DNA of 64,000 bases from contig JACKHT010000003.1 of NCBI GenBank assembly GCA_020638855.1, forward strand, positions 248,001 through 312,000, written 5' to 3'. Each line of letters begins with the position of its first letter. The first letter of the stretch is position 1. Positions 1-8,441 of the stretch are shown here, piece by piece. Both the position numbers and the translations under genes were made by a program. The notes below the pieces were generated by a model. That model was not told the origin of the DNA, made no database searches, and saw nothing but the letters and a program-made list of their open reading frames with translations. This stretch comes from Planctomycetota bacterium (GTDB lineage Bacteria > Planctomycetota > UBA1135 > GCA-002686595).

Positions 1-1851
1 GAGTTCATGGGCAAGGGCCTCGCGCACCTGCCGTTGGCCGATCGGGCCACCATCGCCAACATGGCGCCCGAATACGGCGCGACCTGTGGCATCTTCCCGT
101 TCGACGATGCGACCACCGACTACCTGCGCCTGACCGGACGCAGCGAAGAGTCGATTCGTTTGGTCGAAACCTACGCGCGCGCGCAAGGATTGTGGTTCGA
201 CGCGAGCACGCCCGAGCCGAAGTACTCGAGCGTGGTGGACCTGGACATGGGAACGGTTCGGCCGAGCTTGGCTGGCCCGTCGCGCCCCCAGGACCGCGTC
301 CTGTTGGAAGACGTCCCGAATGGCTTCCGCTCTTCGAAGACCAAGATCCTGACCAGCACCAAGGAAGAGGATCACGACCACGAAGTGACCTTGACGCGCA
401 GCGGCCAGACCTTTGCCCTGGGCAACGGTTCGGTGGTCATCGCGGCCATCACGTCGTGCACGAACACCTCGAACCCCTCGGTCATGGTGGCGGCGGGTTT
501 GCTCGCCAAGAAGGCCGTCGAACGGGGTTTGGAGAGCAAGCCCTGGGTCAAGACCAGCCTCGGCCCGGGCTCCAAGGTGGTCACCGAATACCTTGAAGGC
601 GCGGGTTTGACGCCCTACCTCGAGCAGCTCGGCTTCCACGTGGTGGGCTACGGTTGCACGACCTGCATCGGCAACTCGGGGCCCCTGCCCAAGGAAATCG
701 AAAGCGCCATCGACGAGGGCCGCTTGGTGGTTTCCTCGGTGTTGTCGGGCAACCGCAACTTCGAGGGCCGCGTGCACGCCAAGGTGCGTTCGAACTACTT
801 GGCTTCCCCGCCTTTGGTGGTGGCCTATGCTCTGGCCGGAAACGTGCAAGTCGACGTGGCCAATGGATCGTTGGGTCAGGACTCGGAAGGCAAGGAAGTC
901 TACCTGCGCGACATTTGGCCGACCGCCAAGGAAGTCCAGGCGGTCATCGATGAGCAGGTGACCTCCGCCAAGTTCCGCCACGTCTACGCCAATGTGTTCG
1001 ATGGCCCGCCCGCGTGGCAGGCGATCGAAGCACCCGTCGGCGCCACCTACGATTGGAAAGCCGATTCGACCTACATCAAGCACCCGCCCTACTTCGAAGG
1101 CATGGGCATGGAGCCCAGCCCGGTGCAGGACATCCAGGGCGCCCGCGTCTTGGGCCTGTTTGGTGACTCGATCACCACCGACCACATTTCGCCGGCCGGA
1201 TCAATTGGTGAGACTTCCCCCGCGGGCAAGTACCTCAAGTCGCTGGGCGTGGCCAAAGCGGACTTCAACTCGTACGGTTCACGCCGTGGCAACCACGAAG
1301 TCATGATGCGCGGCACCTTCGCCAACGTGCGCATCAAGAACAAGTTGGTGCCCGGGGTCGAGGGCGGGGTCACGACCCACATGCCCAGCGGCACGCAAAT
1401 GTCGATCTTCGACGCGGCCATGAAGTACAAGGCCGACGGCATTCCCTCGATCGTGCTCGGCGGCAAGGAATACGGCACGGGCTCCTCGCGCGACTGGGCC
1501 GGCAAGGGCCCCGCGCTGCTCGGCGTGCGCGCCGTGTTGGTGGAGAGCTACGAGCGTATCCACCGCTCGAACCTGGTGGGCATGGGCGTGCTGCCGCTGC
1601 AATTCAAGGACGGCGATTCGATCGACTCGCTCGGCCTCACCGGCCAAGAAGTCTTCTCGATCGACGGCATGGCGGACAAGTACGCCAAGGGCCACCCCGC
1701 CGGCGGGGAAGTCACCGTGCGCGCCGAGCGCCCCGACGGCAGCGTGCTCGAATTCCCCGTGCGCGTGCGCATCGACACGCCCGAGGAAGCCAACTACTAC
1801 TTGCATGGTGGCATCCTGACCTACGTCCTGCGTCGTTTGGCGAAGGCTTAG
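1..1851 (+). CDS. acnA: aconitate hydratase, 5'-truncated by window edge
   Basis: Aconitase isomerises citrate to isocitrate in the TCA cycle. The frame is open from base 1 and 616 residues are visible; full AcnA-type enzymes are near 890, so roughly the first 270-280 residues lie outside the window. Visible Cys153 (ITSCTNTS) and Cys219/Cys222 (GCTTCIGNSG) are the three expected [4Fe-4S] ligands. The C-terminal swivel domain follows, with GDSITTDHISPAGSI, SYGSRRGNHEVMMRG and YGTGSSRDWAGKGP carrying substrate-binding Ser/Arg residues. The product should be cytoplasmic. The motif spacing fits the AcnA/IRP type rather than AcnB. The ATG at position 7 is internal and not the true start. Confidence 0.95.
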   Translation, partial: EFMGKGLAHLPLADRATIANMAPEYGATCGIFPFDDATTDYLRLTGRSEESIRLVETYARAQGLWFDASTPEPKYSSVVDLDMGTVRPSLAGPSRPQDRVLLEDVPNGFRSSKTKILTSTKEEDHDHEVTLTRSGQTFALGNGSVVIAAITSCTNTSNPSVMVAAGLLAKKAVERGLESKPWVKTSLGPGSKVVTEYLEGAGLTPYLEQLGFHVVGYGCTTCIGNSGPLPKEIESAIDEGRLVVSSVLSGNRNFEGRVHAKVRSNYLASPPLVVAYALAGNVQVDVANGSLGQDSEGKEVYLRDIWPTAKEVQAVIDEQVTSAKFRHVYANVFDGPPAWQAIEAPVGATYDWKADSTYIKHPPYFEGMGMEPSPVQDIQGARVLGLFGDSITTDHISPAGSIGETSPAGKYLKSLGVAKADFNSYGSRRGNHEVMMRGTFANVRIKNKLVPGVEGGVTTHMPSGTQMSIFDAAMKYKADGIPSIVLGGKEYGTGSSRDWAGKGPALLGVRAVLVESYERIHRSNLVGMGVLPLQFKDGDSIDSLGLTGQEVFSIDGMADKYAKGHPAGGEVTVRAERPDGSVLEFPVRVRIDTPEEANYYLHGGILTYVLRRLAKA

Positions 1852-2073
1852 GCGTCAAGTCTTTCCAACGCTAGTTGCGAGCGCACGGCCTCCTTGGGGG
1901 CCGTGCGCTCGGCATCGATAGGCGTCGCCGGGCCGCGAATTCCCACCCGGACCGGTGCGAAAGGAACTTGGATTCCCGAAGTTGGTAGGAAGGCGCAAAA
2001 GCAGAACCCCGTTCATTGAGGGGTGGGAGAAATCTTCCGAAAGGGCCCGTTGCCCAAGATCGGAACACCCACC

Positions 2074-3801
2074 ATGGAATCCAACCAAACCATCCTCCTA
2101 GCGACGCCCGACGAACTCCTTGCCACGCGCCTGAACAAGGCCCTGGAAGGCGCGGGGTACCAAGTCACTTGTGCCCGCGACCGGGACCAAGCCTTCGAAA
2201 CGCTCGCCTCGGGCCAGACCCACAGCTTGATCCTCGACAGCCAGTGGATGGAACAACCGGTGGAGCAAACCCTGGAGCGGATTTCGGAGGCGACAGGATC
2301 CCTGGAAGGGGGGTTCCTGGCGCTGTACGACCCGTCGCAGCCGTTTGACTTCCAAGCCGCCCGTGCGGGTGGTGTGACCCAGTTTGTGGCCTACCCCGCG
2401 CCAGCGGAACTCGTGTTGTGTTTGCTGCAGACCATGGGCTCGGCCGTCGATTCGAAGGCGCTGCCCAACCTGAGCCGTGGAGTCATCCCGCTCGACATCT
2501 TCCACCGGCAGCTCGAGCGTTCGATCACCGAAGCCCGCGCCCGCGAGCGCAACGTGGCGGTCCTGTGCGTGGGCATCTCCGGCATGGGTGAGGACCGGCC
2601 GGTGGTCGGCATGGAGGGCAAGCAACGGGCTGAGATCGAACAGTGGTTCCACAGCCAATTGACCCAGGCGGTCGAAGCGGGCACCTCGAAGGGGCAATCG
2701 ATCGCGATCGACCTGCAGGATGCGCGGGCCACTTGGATCCGCCCTGACCGCATGCTGCTCATGATTCCTGCCCTGGCCAGGGTGCAGGAAATCGCCAAGC
2801 TCGGGGCGGTGATGCAGGAACTCTTCCAAGGGCCCATCCCCGCGCCCATCGCGCCGTTGCTCAAGTCCGTGGCCATGGGCGTCGCCCTGTGCCCGGGCGA
2901 TTCCACGGGCGCCACCAACCTGATCGACGCCGCCATGCGCGCCACCGATCGGGCGCGCATCGAGGGGCAGACCGCGTTGACCTTCCATACCGACTCGATG
3001 GGGCTCTGGGCCTTTGAGCGCCTGACCCTCGAAGACAGCCTGCACCAGGCCCTGAAGAACGAAGAATTCCGGGTGTTCTACCAGCCGCGCGTCGATGCCC
3101 AAACCAAGCAAATCCTGGGCGTGGAGGCCTTGGTGCGCTGGATCCACCCGCAGTTGGGCATGGTCTCCCCGGGTCAATTCATCCCCCTGGCGGAAGAAAC
3201 CGGGCTGATCGTCGGCATCGGCGAGTGGGTGCTGCGCGAGGCCTGTCGCCAGAACCAGGCCTGGCGCGAAGCGGGCTACAAGCCGATCCGCGTTTCGGTC
3301 AACCTCTCCCCGGTCCAATTCCGCGACGCGTGCCTGACCGACCTGGTCGATTCGGCCCTGGCCGACTCGGGCCTGGCGACCGATGGCCTCGAGTTGGAGG
3401 TCACCGAGAGTATGTTGATGAACGATCCGGACGAGACCATCCAGACGCTCAAGCAGCTCAAGGCGCGCGGGCTCAAGATCTCGATCGATGACTTTGGTAC
3501 CGGCTACTCGTCGCTCAGCTACCTCAAACAGTTCCCGATCGACTCGCTCAAGGTCGACCGTTCGTTCATCCGCGACGTGACCACCAACCCCGACGACGCG
3601 GCGATCACCACCGCGGTGATCCTGATGGGGCACAGCCTCAAGCTCAACGTCGTCGCCGAGGGCGTCGAGACCGAAAGCCAGCTGGCCTTCCTGCAGGTGC
3701 TGCAGTGCAACGAAATCCAGGGCTTCCTGTTCAGCCCGCCGGTTCCGGCCGACAAGCTCGAAGTCATGTTGACCAAGGTGGGCAGCCACGCCACCCGCTG
3801 A
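2074..3801 (+). CDS. receiver-like / degenerate GGDEF / EAL protein (probable c-di-GMP phosphodiesterase)
   Basis: The 575-residue protein has a divergent receiver-like N-terminus (about 1-125), a degenerate GGDEF-like domain (about 145-305) where the usual GGDEF stretch reads RPDRM, and a C-terminal EAL domain (about 312-570). The EAL domain keeps its signature residues: EALVRW (EAL at 351-353), NLSPVQF, ELEVTES, IDDFGTGYSS, KVDRSFI, VAEGVET and QGFLFSPP. This predicts an active cyclic-di-GMP phosphodiesterase whose GGDEF part is regulatory only. The ATG at 2074 starts directly before the receiver-like fold; an in-frame GTG at 2023 would add 17 residues of no recognisable domain. It converges on a kinase-like gene, with a perfect hairpin between them. 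Confidence 0.9.
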   Translation: MESNQTILLATPDELLATRLNKALEGAGYQVTCARDRDQAFETLASGQTHSLILDSQWMEQPVEQTLERISEATGSLEGGFLALYDPSQPFDFQAARAGGVTQFVAYPAPAELVLCLLQTMGSAVDSKALPNLSRGVIPLDIFHRQLERSITEARARERNVAVLCVGISGMGEDRPVVGMEGKQRAEIEQWFHSQLTQAVEAGTSKGQSIAIDLQDARATWIRPDRMLLMIPALARVQEIAKLGAVMQELFQGPIPAPIAPLLKSVAMGVALCPGDSTGATNLIDAAMRATDRARIEGQTALTFHTDSMGLWAFERLTLEDSLHQALKNEEFRVFYQPRVDAQTKQILGVEALVRWIHPQLGMVSPGQFIPLAEETGLIVGIGEWVLREACRQNQAWREAGYKPIRVSVNLSPVQFRDACLTDLVDSALADSGLATDGLELEVTESMLMNDPDETIQTLKQLKARGLKISIDDFGTGYSSLSYLKQFPIDSLKVDRSFIRDVTTNPDDAAITTAVILMGHSLKLNVVAEGVETESQLAFLQVLQCNEIQGFLFSPPVPADKLEVMLTKVGSHATR

Positions 3802-3815
3802 GTTCCATGGATTCT

Positions 3816-3867
3816 CAACGACCGGGACCCCCGGGCGCGATGGAGCGCCCGGGGGTCCCGGTCGTTG
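3816..3867. terminator. bidirectional hairpin terminator
   Basis: A perfect 23-bp inverted repeat (3816-3838 against 3845-3867) with a 6-nt loop lies between two convergent genes that end at 3801 (+) and 3883 (-). It is placed to end transcription from both sides. No long T tract follows on either strand. Confidence 0.85.
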
Positions 3868-3882
3868 GGGGCCAGCCTACTG

Positions 3883-5169
3883 CTAGGCGGCCCGGTTGGC
3901 GCTGGCTTCGCTCAGCTTCACGTGGAAGGTGAACGTGCTGCCGTGCGGCGCGCGGCGTTGGTGGACGAGGTCGCCGCCCAGGGCTTGGACCAATTGCTTG
4001 GCCAATGCGAGCCCAATGCCAAAGCGTGAGCCTTCGTGCGATTGCGTCAACGGCTCGTACATTTGGCCTTCGTAGTGGCTCGGAAGGCCTGGGCCGGAAT
4101 CGGAAACCTCCACGTACAGGCAGGGCTTGGCCCAATTCCCGCTGCGTTCGACCCAAACCTTGGCTTGGACTTGGCCCGGGCCCGCATGGCGTAGGGCGTT
4201 GTCCACCAGCAGCTGGACGAGCTTCTCGATCGAGGTGGCGTCGGCCATGTATTCGTGGTCGAGACCCGCTCCCAACTCCAGATTCAGCTCGACTTGGCTC
4301 GCCTTGGCGCGCGGCTGGAAACCATCGATCACCGCTTGCAGCACATTCGATAGGGTCACTTGCTGCTGTTGGGTGGGATAGGTTCCGCTTTCGAGGTTCT
4401 GGAAGTCCACCACCCCGCGCGCGGTGTTGAGCAGGGTGTGGCCCAGCTCCAAGCTCGCCTCGAGCCGAGGGTCGAGTTGGGGGGCCTGCTCGGCGGCCTC
4501 GAGCATAGTGCCGAGGTCTTCAGTAACCTGCTCCGAAAGCCGTCGCAGGAATTCGCCGCGCGTCTGCGCCGCTTTGTCGGCCGCTGCTTTGCCCGTGCGC
4601 AGGGCCGAGTTGACGGTCTCCAAGGAAGCGGCGTAGGCCTTGGCTTGGCCCTCTGCGGCCACCAGTGCCTCGGTCATGCGCGCTTGGTCGCGCCGACTCT
4701 GCCACTTGGTGGTCAGCGTGGAGGCGAACTGGCGGGCTTCGACCGGATCGAAGGGCTTCTTCAAGATCAACAGCTTGTCCGATTGCCCCAGCGTGCGCGC
4801 CATCTCGGACCAGGTGTAATCCGAGAACGCGGTGCAAATCACGCACTCCAGGTCGGGCGCGACCTTCCACATTTCGGTGATGGTCTGCACGCCGTCCCAG
4901 CCGGGGGGCATGCGCACGTCGACGAAGGCCATCGAGTACGGATCGCCCTCCGCGTTGGCCTTGAGCACCATCTCCAGGGCCTCCTGGCCTTGGAACGCCG
5001 AATCCAAGCGGTACTTGGGTTCGCCACCCTTGTCGTCGACTTCGCCAAAGAACGCGGCGCGCGCGTCCTGCATCGAAGCCTCCGAAGGCCCCGAGGCGGC
5101 GGCGAGGATCTTCTTGAAGTCTTCGTGGATGGCCGAGTTGTCGTCCACAATCAGGATTCTAGGTTCCAT
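3883..5169 (-). CDS. receiver-HATPase protein lacking the H-box histidine
   Basis: This 428-residue cytoplasmic signalling protein has an N-terminal receiver domain (about 1-155): the acidic pair VDD at 8-10, phosphoacceptor Asp84 in AFVDVRMPPG and the conserved Lys in LILKKPF. There is an unusual insertion of about 25 residues between helix 1 and strand 2. A helical linker and a HATPase_c domain follow, with LVDNALRHAG (N box), EVSDSGPGLP (G1) and RFGIGLALAK (G2). The dimerisation helix reads FLRRLSEQVTEDL, where kinases normally have F-L-x-x-M-S-H-E, so Glu213 stands where the phosphorylated His is expected. The start at 5169 is 2 bp after the stop of the upstream histidine kinase gene, which is its likely partner. 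Confidence 0.82.
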   Translation of the reverse strand: MEPRILIVDDNSAIHEDFKKILAAASGPSEASMQDARAAFFGEVDDKGGEPKYRLDSAFQGQEALEMVLKANAEGDPYSMAFVDVRMPPGWDGVQTITEMWKVAPDLECVICTAFSDYTWSEMARTLGQSDKLLILKKPFDPVEARQFASTLTTKWQSRRDQARMTEALVAAEGQAKAYAASLETVNSALRTGKAAADKAAQTRGEFLRRLSEQVTEDLGTMLEAAEQAPQLDPRLEASLELGHTLLNTARGVVDFQNLESGTYPTQQQQVTLSNVLQAVIDGFQPRAKASQVELNLELGAGLDHEYMADATSIEKLVQLLVDNALRHAGPGQVQAKVWVERSGNWAKPCLYVEVSDSGPGLPSHYEGQMYEPLTQSHEGSRFGIGLALAKQLVQALGGDLVHQRRAPHGSTFTFHVKLSEASANRAA

Positions 5170-5171
5170 GG

Positions 5172-7130
5172 TCAGGCTTGTTTGAGTGAGGTGTGTGCTT
5201 GAGTGGGGATCTCGAGGACGAAGCAGGCGCCTTGGCCGGGTCCATCCGATTGGGCGGTCAGTTTGCCCCGGAACTCCGAGGCGGCGTTGGCCGAGCTGTG
5301 CAGCCCGTACCCCATGCCGGTTTGCTTGGTGGTGTAGCCGGCGTGGAAGACGCGCGAGAGCTCTTTCTCGGCGATGCCCTTGCCCGTGTCCGCGACTTCG
5401 ATCACCACTTGACCGCCACGCTTGAGGAGGCGCAGGGTTAGGCGACGCGGATCGCATTCCGCCATGGCCTGGCGAGCATTGGTGATCAGGTTGACGAGGA
5501 TCTCCAGGACCCGGTGGCGGTCGATTTCGATGTCCGGCAGCGATTCGTACTGGCGTACGACTTCCAGTTTGGGGTCATCGAACAGGGCCTGGTTGACGAT
5601 GCGGGCGGCCTCGTCGATCAGGCGCGCAAGGTTGGCCGGTTCGCGCAGGTCTTTCGCGCGGGCGTAGCTCTGCTGGGACTTGACCAGCTCGCAGATGTGC
5701 TCAACCCCGGCAGCCAATCCGCCGACTTCCTCGAGCGCAGCATCCCTCTGGGCAGTGAGCTGGGCGCTCAGGGCCGACAGGAAGGGCTGCAGGTGCTTGC
5801 CGCGGGCGTCTTCTTGGACAAAGGTGGCCAAGTCGGCGGCATGGGCTTCGACGATGGCGCTGAGTTTCTCGAGATCGCCGACCGACATCTCTTGGATGCG
5901 CTGGCCGACCAAGTCGGTGGCCACGTTGACGCTCGACAAGACGTTGCCCACGTTGTGCAAGATGCCCGTGGCAACTTGGGACATACCCGCCGATCGGGCG
6001 GTTTCGACGTAGGCGGCGCGCGCCTCTTCGAGTTGTTCCATCATGCGATCGAATTCGCGCGACAGCACGCCCAATTCGTCGTTGCGGTTCATGTCCAGCT
6101 TGGCGCGGAAATCTTCCTTGGACCCGATCCACTCCGCGTGCTGGGTGAGCCGGGAAAGGGGTCCCAAGACGATGCGGCGTAGCAAAGCCAGCAGCACAAA
6201 CAAGAGCACCACGCCCCCGGTGATCGTGCTGAGAAGCCCCGAATGGAGCGCGGTGGTTCCGGTGGCCAGCACCCCGCACGGAATCCTGGCGTGCAAGACG
6301 ATTTCGGGGCGTTGGCGGATGTCGTTGAAGGTGCCGTAGGCATCGAGGAAGCCATCCTTGCCCAGGCGCAGGACGGGTTCGGACGAGGACGTGATCTCGG
6401 GCAGCAGATCCGCCAGCGCATCGGGCAATTCGTGGCGGCCGTCGGCCTGGTAGGCTTGGAACGCAACCTGGGTTTGGTCGCTCAAGGCGCCCCCGAGCTC
6501 GCTGCCCAGGAAGCGACCCAGGATCAACGTGCCACGCCCCGCGCCTTCGCCGTTGCTGCGGCGGATGGGGTAGGCCGAGACGATCAGCGGCCGGTACTCG
6601 GTGAGCAGCACCCCCTTGGTTTCCAAGCGGTCGCCCGCCTGGTTGGCCAGGGGGTGCCCGGGTGCCAGGGCATCGCGCGGGAAGAGCTGCAAGGCAACGT
6701 CGGAGTCCGCGTGCCCTTGCCGAATCCGGCTCCAGAGCACAGGAAGGTAGCCTTCCAGGGCGGTGACGGATTCGTCGGAACCGTTCGTCGCCCACATTTC
6801 GCTCGTGGGCGGTCCGACGATGAAGAGCAAGTCGATGCCTTGCTTCTCTAGCCGGTTCTGCGACAGGTTGCCCAAAACAAAGCTGGGATCCTTGGTTTCG
6901 ACGAAGTCGTAGAGCGCATCCCACTGGGCCCAGCCGTTGGCCAGGTCGGCCACATCGTCCAGTTCTTCCTGGATGGCGGCCTGCACGCGGCGCATGTCGG
7001 CGACCGCCAGGTCCTCTTCGAGTCCCTCAAAGCGCGTGAAGAACACGCGCTGCTGGATCACGTAATTGGCGGTGGCAAACGCGCCGATCACGCCCAGCAG
7101 GACGAGGGTGATTTTGATCCTGAGCGACAT
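5172..7130 (-). CDS. membrane histidine kinase with CHASE4-like sensor and HAMP
   Basis: The 652-residue sensor kinase has a transmembrane helix at about 8-28 and an extracytoplasmic CHASE4-like domain (NGWAQWDALYDFVET near 65-80). A second transmembrane helix near 295-315, a HAMP linker, a coiled segment and a kinase core follow. The phosphoacceptor is His392 in TGILHNVGNVLSS, a form typical of kinases with an L-H-N-x-G-N H-box. The ATP site has LVNLITNARQAM (N box), EVADTGKGIAEKE (G1), an FHAGYTTK segment and GMGYGLHSSA (G2). It starts 6 bp after the HEAT-repeat gene and ends 2 bp before the receiver-HATPase gene, so all three are probably co-transcribed with the upstream pseudopilins. The ligand cannot be predicted. 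Confidence 0.88.
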   Translation of the reverse strand: MSLRIKITLVLLGVIGAFATANYVIQQRVFFTRFEGLEEDLAVADMRRVQAAIQEELDDVADLANGWAQWDALYDFVETKDPSFVLGNLSQNRLEKQGIDLLFIVGPPTSEMWATNGSDESVTALEGYLPVLWSRIRQGHADSDVALQLFPRDALAPGHPLANQAGDRLETKGVLLTEYRPLIVSAYPIRRSNGEGAGRGTLILGRFLGSELGGALSDQTQVAFQAYQADGRHELPDALADLLPEITSSSEPVLRLGKDGFLDAYGTFNDIRQRPEIVLHARIPCGVLATGTTALHSGLLSTITGGVVLLFVLLALLRRIVLGPLSRLTQHAEWIGSKEDFRAKLDMNRNDELGVLSREFDRMMEQLEEARAAYVETARSAGMSQVATGILHNVGNVLSSVNVATDLVGQRIQEMSVGDLEKLSAIVEAHAADLATFVQEDARGKHLQPFLSALSAQLTAQRDAALEEVGGLAAGVEHICELVKSQQSYARAKDLREPANLARLIDEAARIVNQALFDDPKLEVVRQYESLPDIEIDRHRVLEILVNLITNARQAMAECDPRRLTLRLLKRGGQVVIEVADTGKGIAEKELSRVFHAGYTTKQTGMGYGLHSSANAASEFRGKLTAQSDGPGQGACFVLEIPTQAHTSLKQA

Positions 7131-7136
7131 GGGGGA

Positions 7137-8435
7137 CTAGCGCGTGGGGTCGTGCGAGGTGGTGCGTTGCAAGCGTTCGATGTCGCCGCCCAGGGTCTTC
7201 AGGACGCGCAGGACATCCTCACGGATTTGGGGATTCGGATGCTGGACGAGCTCGAGCAACGGCTCCTCGACCAGCTCGATCGGCGGGCGAAGCGCATCGA
7301 TCGTGGCCACGGTCAGGCGCACCACCTCGGGCCGGTTGTCGCGCAACAACGGCACGATGCGCGGAGCAATCTCGCGTCGGAACAGGCGCTTGGCGGCCAA
7401 TTCGCGCAGCAGCTCGGCAATCGAGCTGGGTCGAGCGCTCTCCAGCGCGGCCAGGGTGGCCGGGGCTTGGGTCTGCCACCAATCGGTTTCTTCCTGGAAC
7501 CAAACCCTCCAGCGATCGGGATTGCCTTCGATCGTCATGGCCGTGATGCGCTGCAGGGCTTGCAGGGTCTCACCACGGATGGATTCCGCGGGATCGGCAA
7601 GGTTCGCGATCAAAGGTTCGATGCTGACCACGTCATCGGCGAAACCCAGGGCACGGATCGCCGAGCGGCGCACGGGCAGGCTCGAGGACCCCATCAACGG
7701 GCGCACATGTTTGAGGCCCATCTCATCGATGCGGATGCTCGGATCGCGCAGCGCACCCGCGATTTGATTGAGCAAGGTGGCGTCGAGCAGCGGTCGAATC
7801 CCAAGCCAGCTGGACAGCCGGTTGGCGGTTTCCGGCTGCGAGCTGTCGCCCACGGCGCGCAGCAGGATCGTGTCCACACGCGGGGCGGTACGGCCGTAGT
7901 GGCGGCCGAGCACGGACAGGGATTCGGCGTCGCGATCGATGGCAGCCGTCAAGCCCAGCTGCAATTCGCGGCTGGTGCTTCCCAGAGCAAAACTCGCGGG
8001 GTCTGCGCTCAAGCGGTCGGGTGCGACGGCTAGCAAGCGCAGCAGCTCATCCACTTGGTCTGCCGAACCTGCCAGGGCCAGGATTTCGAGCGAGACCTGC
8101 AAACGCCCGTGCCACTCGGGCGCGGGGAGAGGGTTTGCTTCGTGGACTTCGGTGTTGATCGCGCTGACCTGCAGCAAGAGTGCGCGAAAGCTCTCTTGGA
8201 CACCGCGTGAGGACTCCTTTTCGAAGAGGTTCCAAAGATCGGTGGTGGTGTGGGTTGGCTGGTCTTTGAGCACCTCCGCCCACTCCTTCGCGAGCGCAGG
8301 CCGACCTTCCTCCAAACCCGCAACGAGGGTTTTGAGCGGGTCCTTGGTGCCATTCGATCGACGGGCCTCCGCCAAGCCAGTGCTCAGCAAGAGTCCCAGA
8401 CCGAAGGCCAGGGCTAGCTTGGGGAAGGGGAACAT
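7137..8435 (-). CDS. secreted HEAT-repeat protein (copy 1)
   Basis: The 432-residue protein has a signal peptide (about 1-24, ending near GLAEA) followed by alpha-helical repeats of HEAT/armadillo character. One clear example is residues about 255-300, with VRRSAIRALGFADD and a following repeat. A conserved RWRVWFQEETDWWQT segment sits between repeats. A paralogue with the same R-W-x-x-W...E-x-x-W-W-Q insert is encoded at 59738-61084, again directly downstream of pseudopilin genes. HEAT solenoids are protein-interaction scaffolds; a periplasmic role with the pseudopilus is inferred from context only. The gene starts 6 bp after the PilX-like gene. Confidence 0.75.
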   Translation of the reverse strand: MFPFPKLALAFGLGLLLSTGLAEARRSNGTKDPLKTLVAGLEEGRPALAKEWAEVLKDQPTHTTTDLWNLFEKESSRGVQESFRALLLQVSAINTEVHEANPLPAPEWHGRLQVSLEILALAGSADQVDELLRLLAVAPDRLSADPASFALGSTSRELQLGLTAAIDRDAESLSVLGRHYGRTAPRVDTILLRAVGDSSQPETANRLSSWLGIRPLLDATLLNQIAGALRDPSIRIDEMGLKHVRPLMGSSSLPVRRSAIRALGFADDVVSIEPLIANLADPAESIRGETLQALQRITAMTIEGNPDRWRVWFQEETDWWQTQAPATLAALESARPSSIAELLRELAAKRLFRREIAPRIVPLLRDNRPEVVRLTVATIDALRPPIELVEEPLLELVQHPNPQIREDVLRVLKTLGGDIERLQRTTSHDPTR

Positions 8436-8441
8436 GGGGGG

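Noticed and set aside
2098..3789. Long open frame on the minus strand opposite the EAL gene
   Set aside because: It is a GC-rich antisense shadow; the plus strand has a complete EAL domain with all signature residues.
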